7,256 nucleotides of DNA from an uncultured Jeotgalicoccus sp. (GTDB taxonomy: Bacteria > Bacillota > Bacilli > Staphylococcales > Salinicoccaceae): positions 1 to 7,256 of the forward strand of contig CANRKV010000077.1 of assembly GCA_947631305.1 (NCBI GenBank), given 5' to 3'. Below the pieces are notes generated by a model. The model was given only the letters and a program-made list of their open reading frames with translations. It did not search any database and was not told where the DNA came from. The position numbers and the translations under genes were made by a program. Positions 6,596-7,256 of the stretch are shown piece by piece; position 1 is the first letter of the stretch, and each line of letters opens with the position of its first letter.

Positions 6596-6624
6596 ATTAT
6601 AGAAAACGCTTCCATAATTTACAA
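6596..6624 (-). promoter_or_regulatory. Sigma-A promoter of the ABC-lipoprotein operon
   Basis: On the minus strand the -35 TTGTAA (6624-6619, 4/6) and a perfect -10 TATAAT (6601-6596) are separated by exactly 17 bp. The DNA just upstream of the -35 is very AT-rich (about 6625-6640) and could act as an UP element. Transcription should start near 6589, leaving a leader of about 35 nt before the permease ATG at 6553. Confidence 0.8.
6600..6615 (-). promoter_or_regulatory. cre site (CcpA operator)
   Basis: The minus-strand sequence ATGGAAGCGTTTTCTA matches the Bacilli catabolite-responsive element consensus WTGNAARCGNWWWCAW at 15 of 16 positions; the only mismatch is T for A at position 15. It occupies the spacer and the first two bases of the -10 box, so CcpA bound there should block RNA polymerase. 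The prediction is repression of the ABC-lipoprotein operon when preferred sugars are available. The site is near-symmetric and lies in the divergent gap, so an effect on the LysE-type gene is possible but less likely, as its start is about 95 bp away. Confidence 0.78.
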
Positions 6625-6645
6625 ATTAATTTTAGAAATCCTCTA

Positions 6646-6674
6646 TTGTATGTCATTAGGAAATACATTAGTCT
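6646..6674 (+). promoter_or_regulatory. Candidate promoter of the LysE-type gene
   Basis: TTGTAT (6646-6651, 4/6) and TAGTCT (6669-6674, 4/6) are spaced by 17 bp and would start transcription near 6681, shortly before the Shine-Dalgarno at 6694-6700. Two direct CATTAG copies (6654-6659 and 6666-6671) lie 12 bp apart, one in the spacer and one running into the -10, and could be a regulator site. Both boxes are weak, so the assignment is tentative. Confidence 0.3.
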
Positions 6675-6708
6675 TAACTTACTTATTTACAGTCAGGAGA
6701 TTCAATAT

Positions 6709-7256
6709 ATGCTCACTGCATTTCTGCACGGTTTTATTCTTTCAGCAGGATTAATACTGCCGCCCGGCGCTCAAAACGTATTTTTAATCAATCAGGGTGC
6801 CAATCATAAAAAGTTCATTCATGCATTGCCAGCTGTAATAACTGCCGGTCTCAGTGATACATTACTGATTATCCTTTCTGTCGCCGGTGTTTCATTAATT
6901 ATTTTATCGGTGCCTGCACTGCAGCTCGCAATGTACGTCATTGGTTTCTTATTCTTAAGTTACATGGCAATATCACTATGGTTTACAAAACAAGATGCCG
7001 CCGAAGCACCTGTAAAACTTAGTCCGTATAAACAGATTGCCTACGCATTATCGGTATCATTATTAAATCCGCACGCTATACTCGATACTGCCGGCATTAT
7101 CGGCACGAGCTCCACTGCTTATACAGGCAGTGAGCTGCTCATATTTACCTTGTCCTGTATCGCTGTATCATGGATTGCTTTTGTTATTCTGGTGCTTTTC
7201 GGCAGAATAATAGGAAACTTCGACAAGCATGGTAAAGTTACCATGTATATCAATAA
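6709..7256 (+). CDS. LysE/ArgO-family amino acid exporter (3' end cut by window)
   Basis: The open frame reads 182 residues and is still open at the window edge; family members are about 200 residues, so roughly 20 are missing. The N-terminal helix leads into LPPGAQNVFLINQG (17-30), the family's PxGxQNxFxxxQG signature. Asp50 follows in TAGLSDTLLI, and LNPHAILDT (119-127) is the second hallmark, the NPxxxLDT motif of the ArgO branch. Hydrophobic segments near 1-22, 39-65, 70-92, 110-135 and 143-168 fit the usual six-helix fold. Such proteins export basic amino acids such as arginine or lysine across the cytoplasmic membrane; the exact substrate here is inferred. CAGGAGA (6694-6700) lies 8 nt before the ATG. 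The gene is divergent from the ABC operon across a 155-bp gap, and no LysG/ArgP-type regulator is present beside it in this window. Confidence 0.9.
   Translation, partial: MLTAFLHGFILSAGLILPPGAQNVFLINQGANHKKFIHALPAVITAGLSDTLLIILSVAGVSLIILSVPALQLAMYVIGFLFLSYMAISLWFTKQDAAEAPVKLSPYKQIAYALSVSLLNPHAILDTAGIIGTSSTAYTGSELLIFTLSCIAVSWIAFVILVLFGRIIGNFDKHGKVTMYIN

Noticed and set aside
6621..6634. Palindrome AAATTAATTT in the divergent gap as an operator
   Set aside because: It is a short pure-AT palindrome expected by chance; an AT-rich UP element is a simpler reading.

Overview
The window looks like chromosome of a low-GC Gram-positive bacterium, most likely a non-Staphylococcus member of the Staphylococcaceae (Jeotgalicoccus/Salinicoccus type). 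This rests on AT-rich DNA, strong AGGAGG-type ribosome binding sites, sigma-A-type promoters, a near-consensus CcpA/cre site and protein families common in Bacilli. The genus is inferred from protein flavour only; no rRNA or housekeeping marker is present. All genes are intact except the last, which runs off the right edge. No gene-free stretch exceeds 300 bases, and there is no sign of mobile DNA, CRISPR or RNA genes.

Layout. A plus-strand DUF4256 gene (82-630) has an extended -10 promoter. It converges on a minus-strand DUF488/YeaO-like gene (655-999), and a bidirectional terminator (627-658) contains both stop codons. Upstream of DUF488 on the minus strand lies a 12-TM APC-superfamily amino acid permease (1029-2483). 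Next comes a compact four-gene minus-strand operon transcribed from about 6590 down to 2549: two ABC-2-like permeases with large external loops (5336-6553 and 4160-5335), an ABC ATPase (3252-4160) and a lipoprotein with an internally duplicated domain (2549-3265). Divergent from the operon, a LysE/ArgO-type amino acid exporter (6709 to the edge) begins.

How it works together. The four operon genes touch or overlap (TAAATG and TAATG junctions and a 14-nt overlap), so they are probably translated as one unit and form one ABC export or immunity-like complex with an accessory lipoprotein. Its promoter has a perfect TATAAT, a 17-bp spacer and TTGTAA, and a 15/16 cre match sits across the spacer and -10. 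This predicts carbon catabolite repression by CcpA. No terminator is visible until 627-658, so transcription could continue through the APC permease and DUF488. The substrate of the ABC system cannot be read from the sequence; this lipoprotein-ABC module is the least described and most interesting part of the window.
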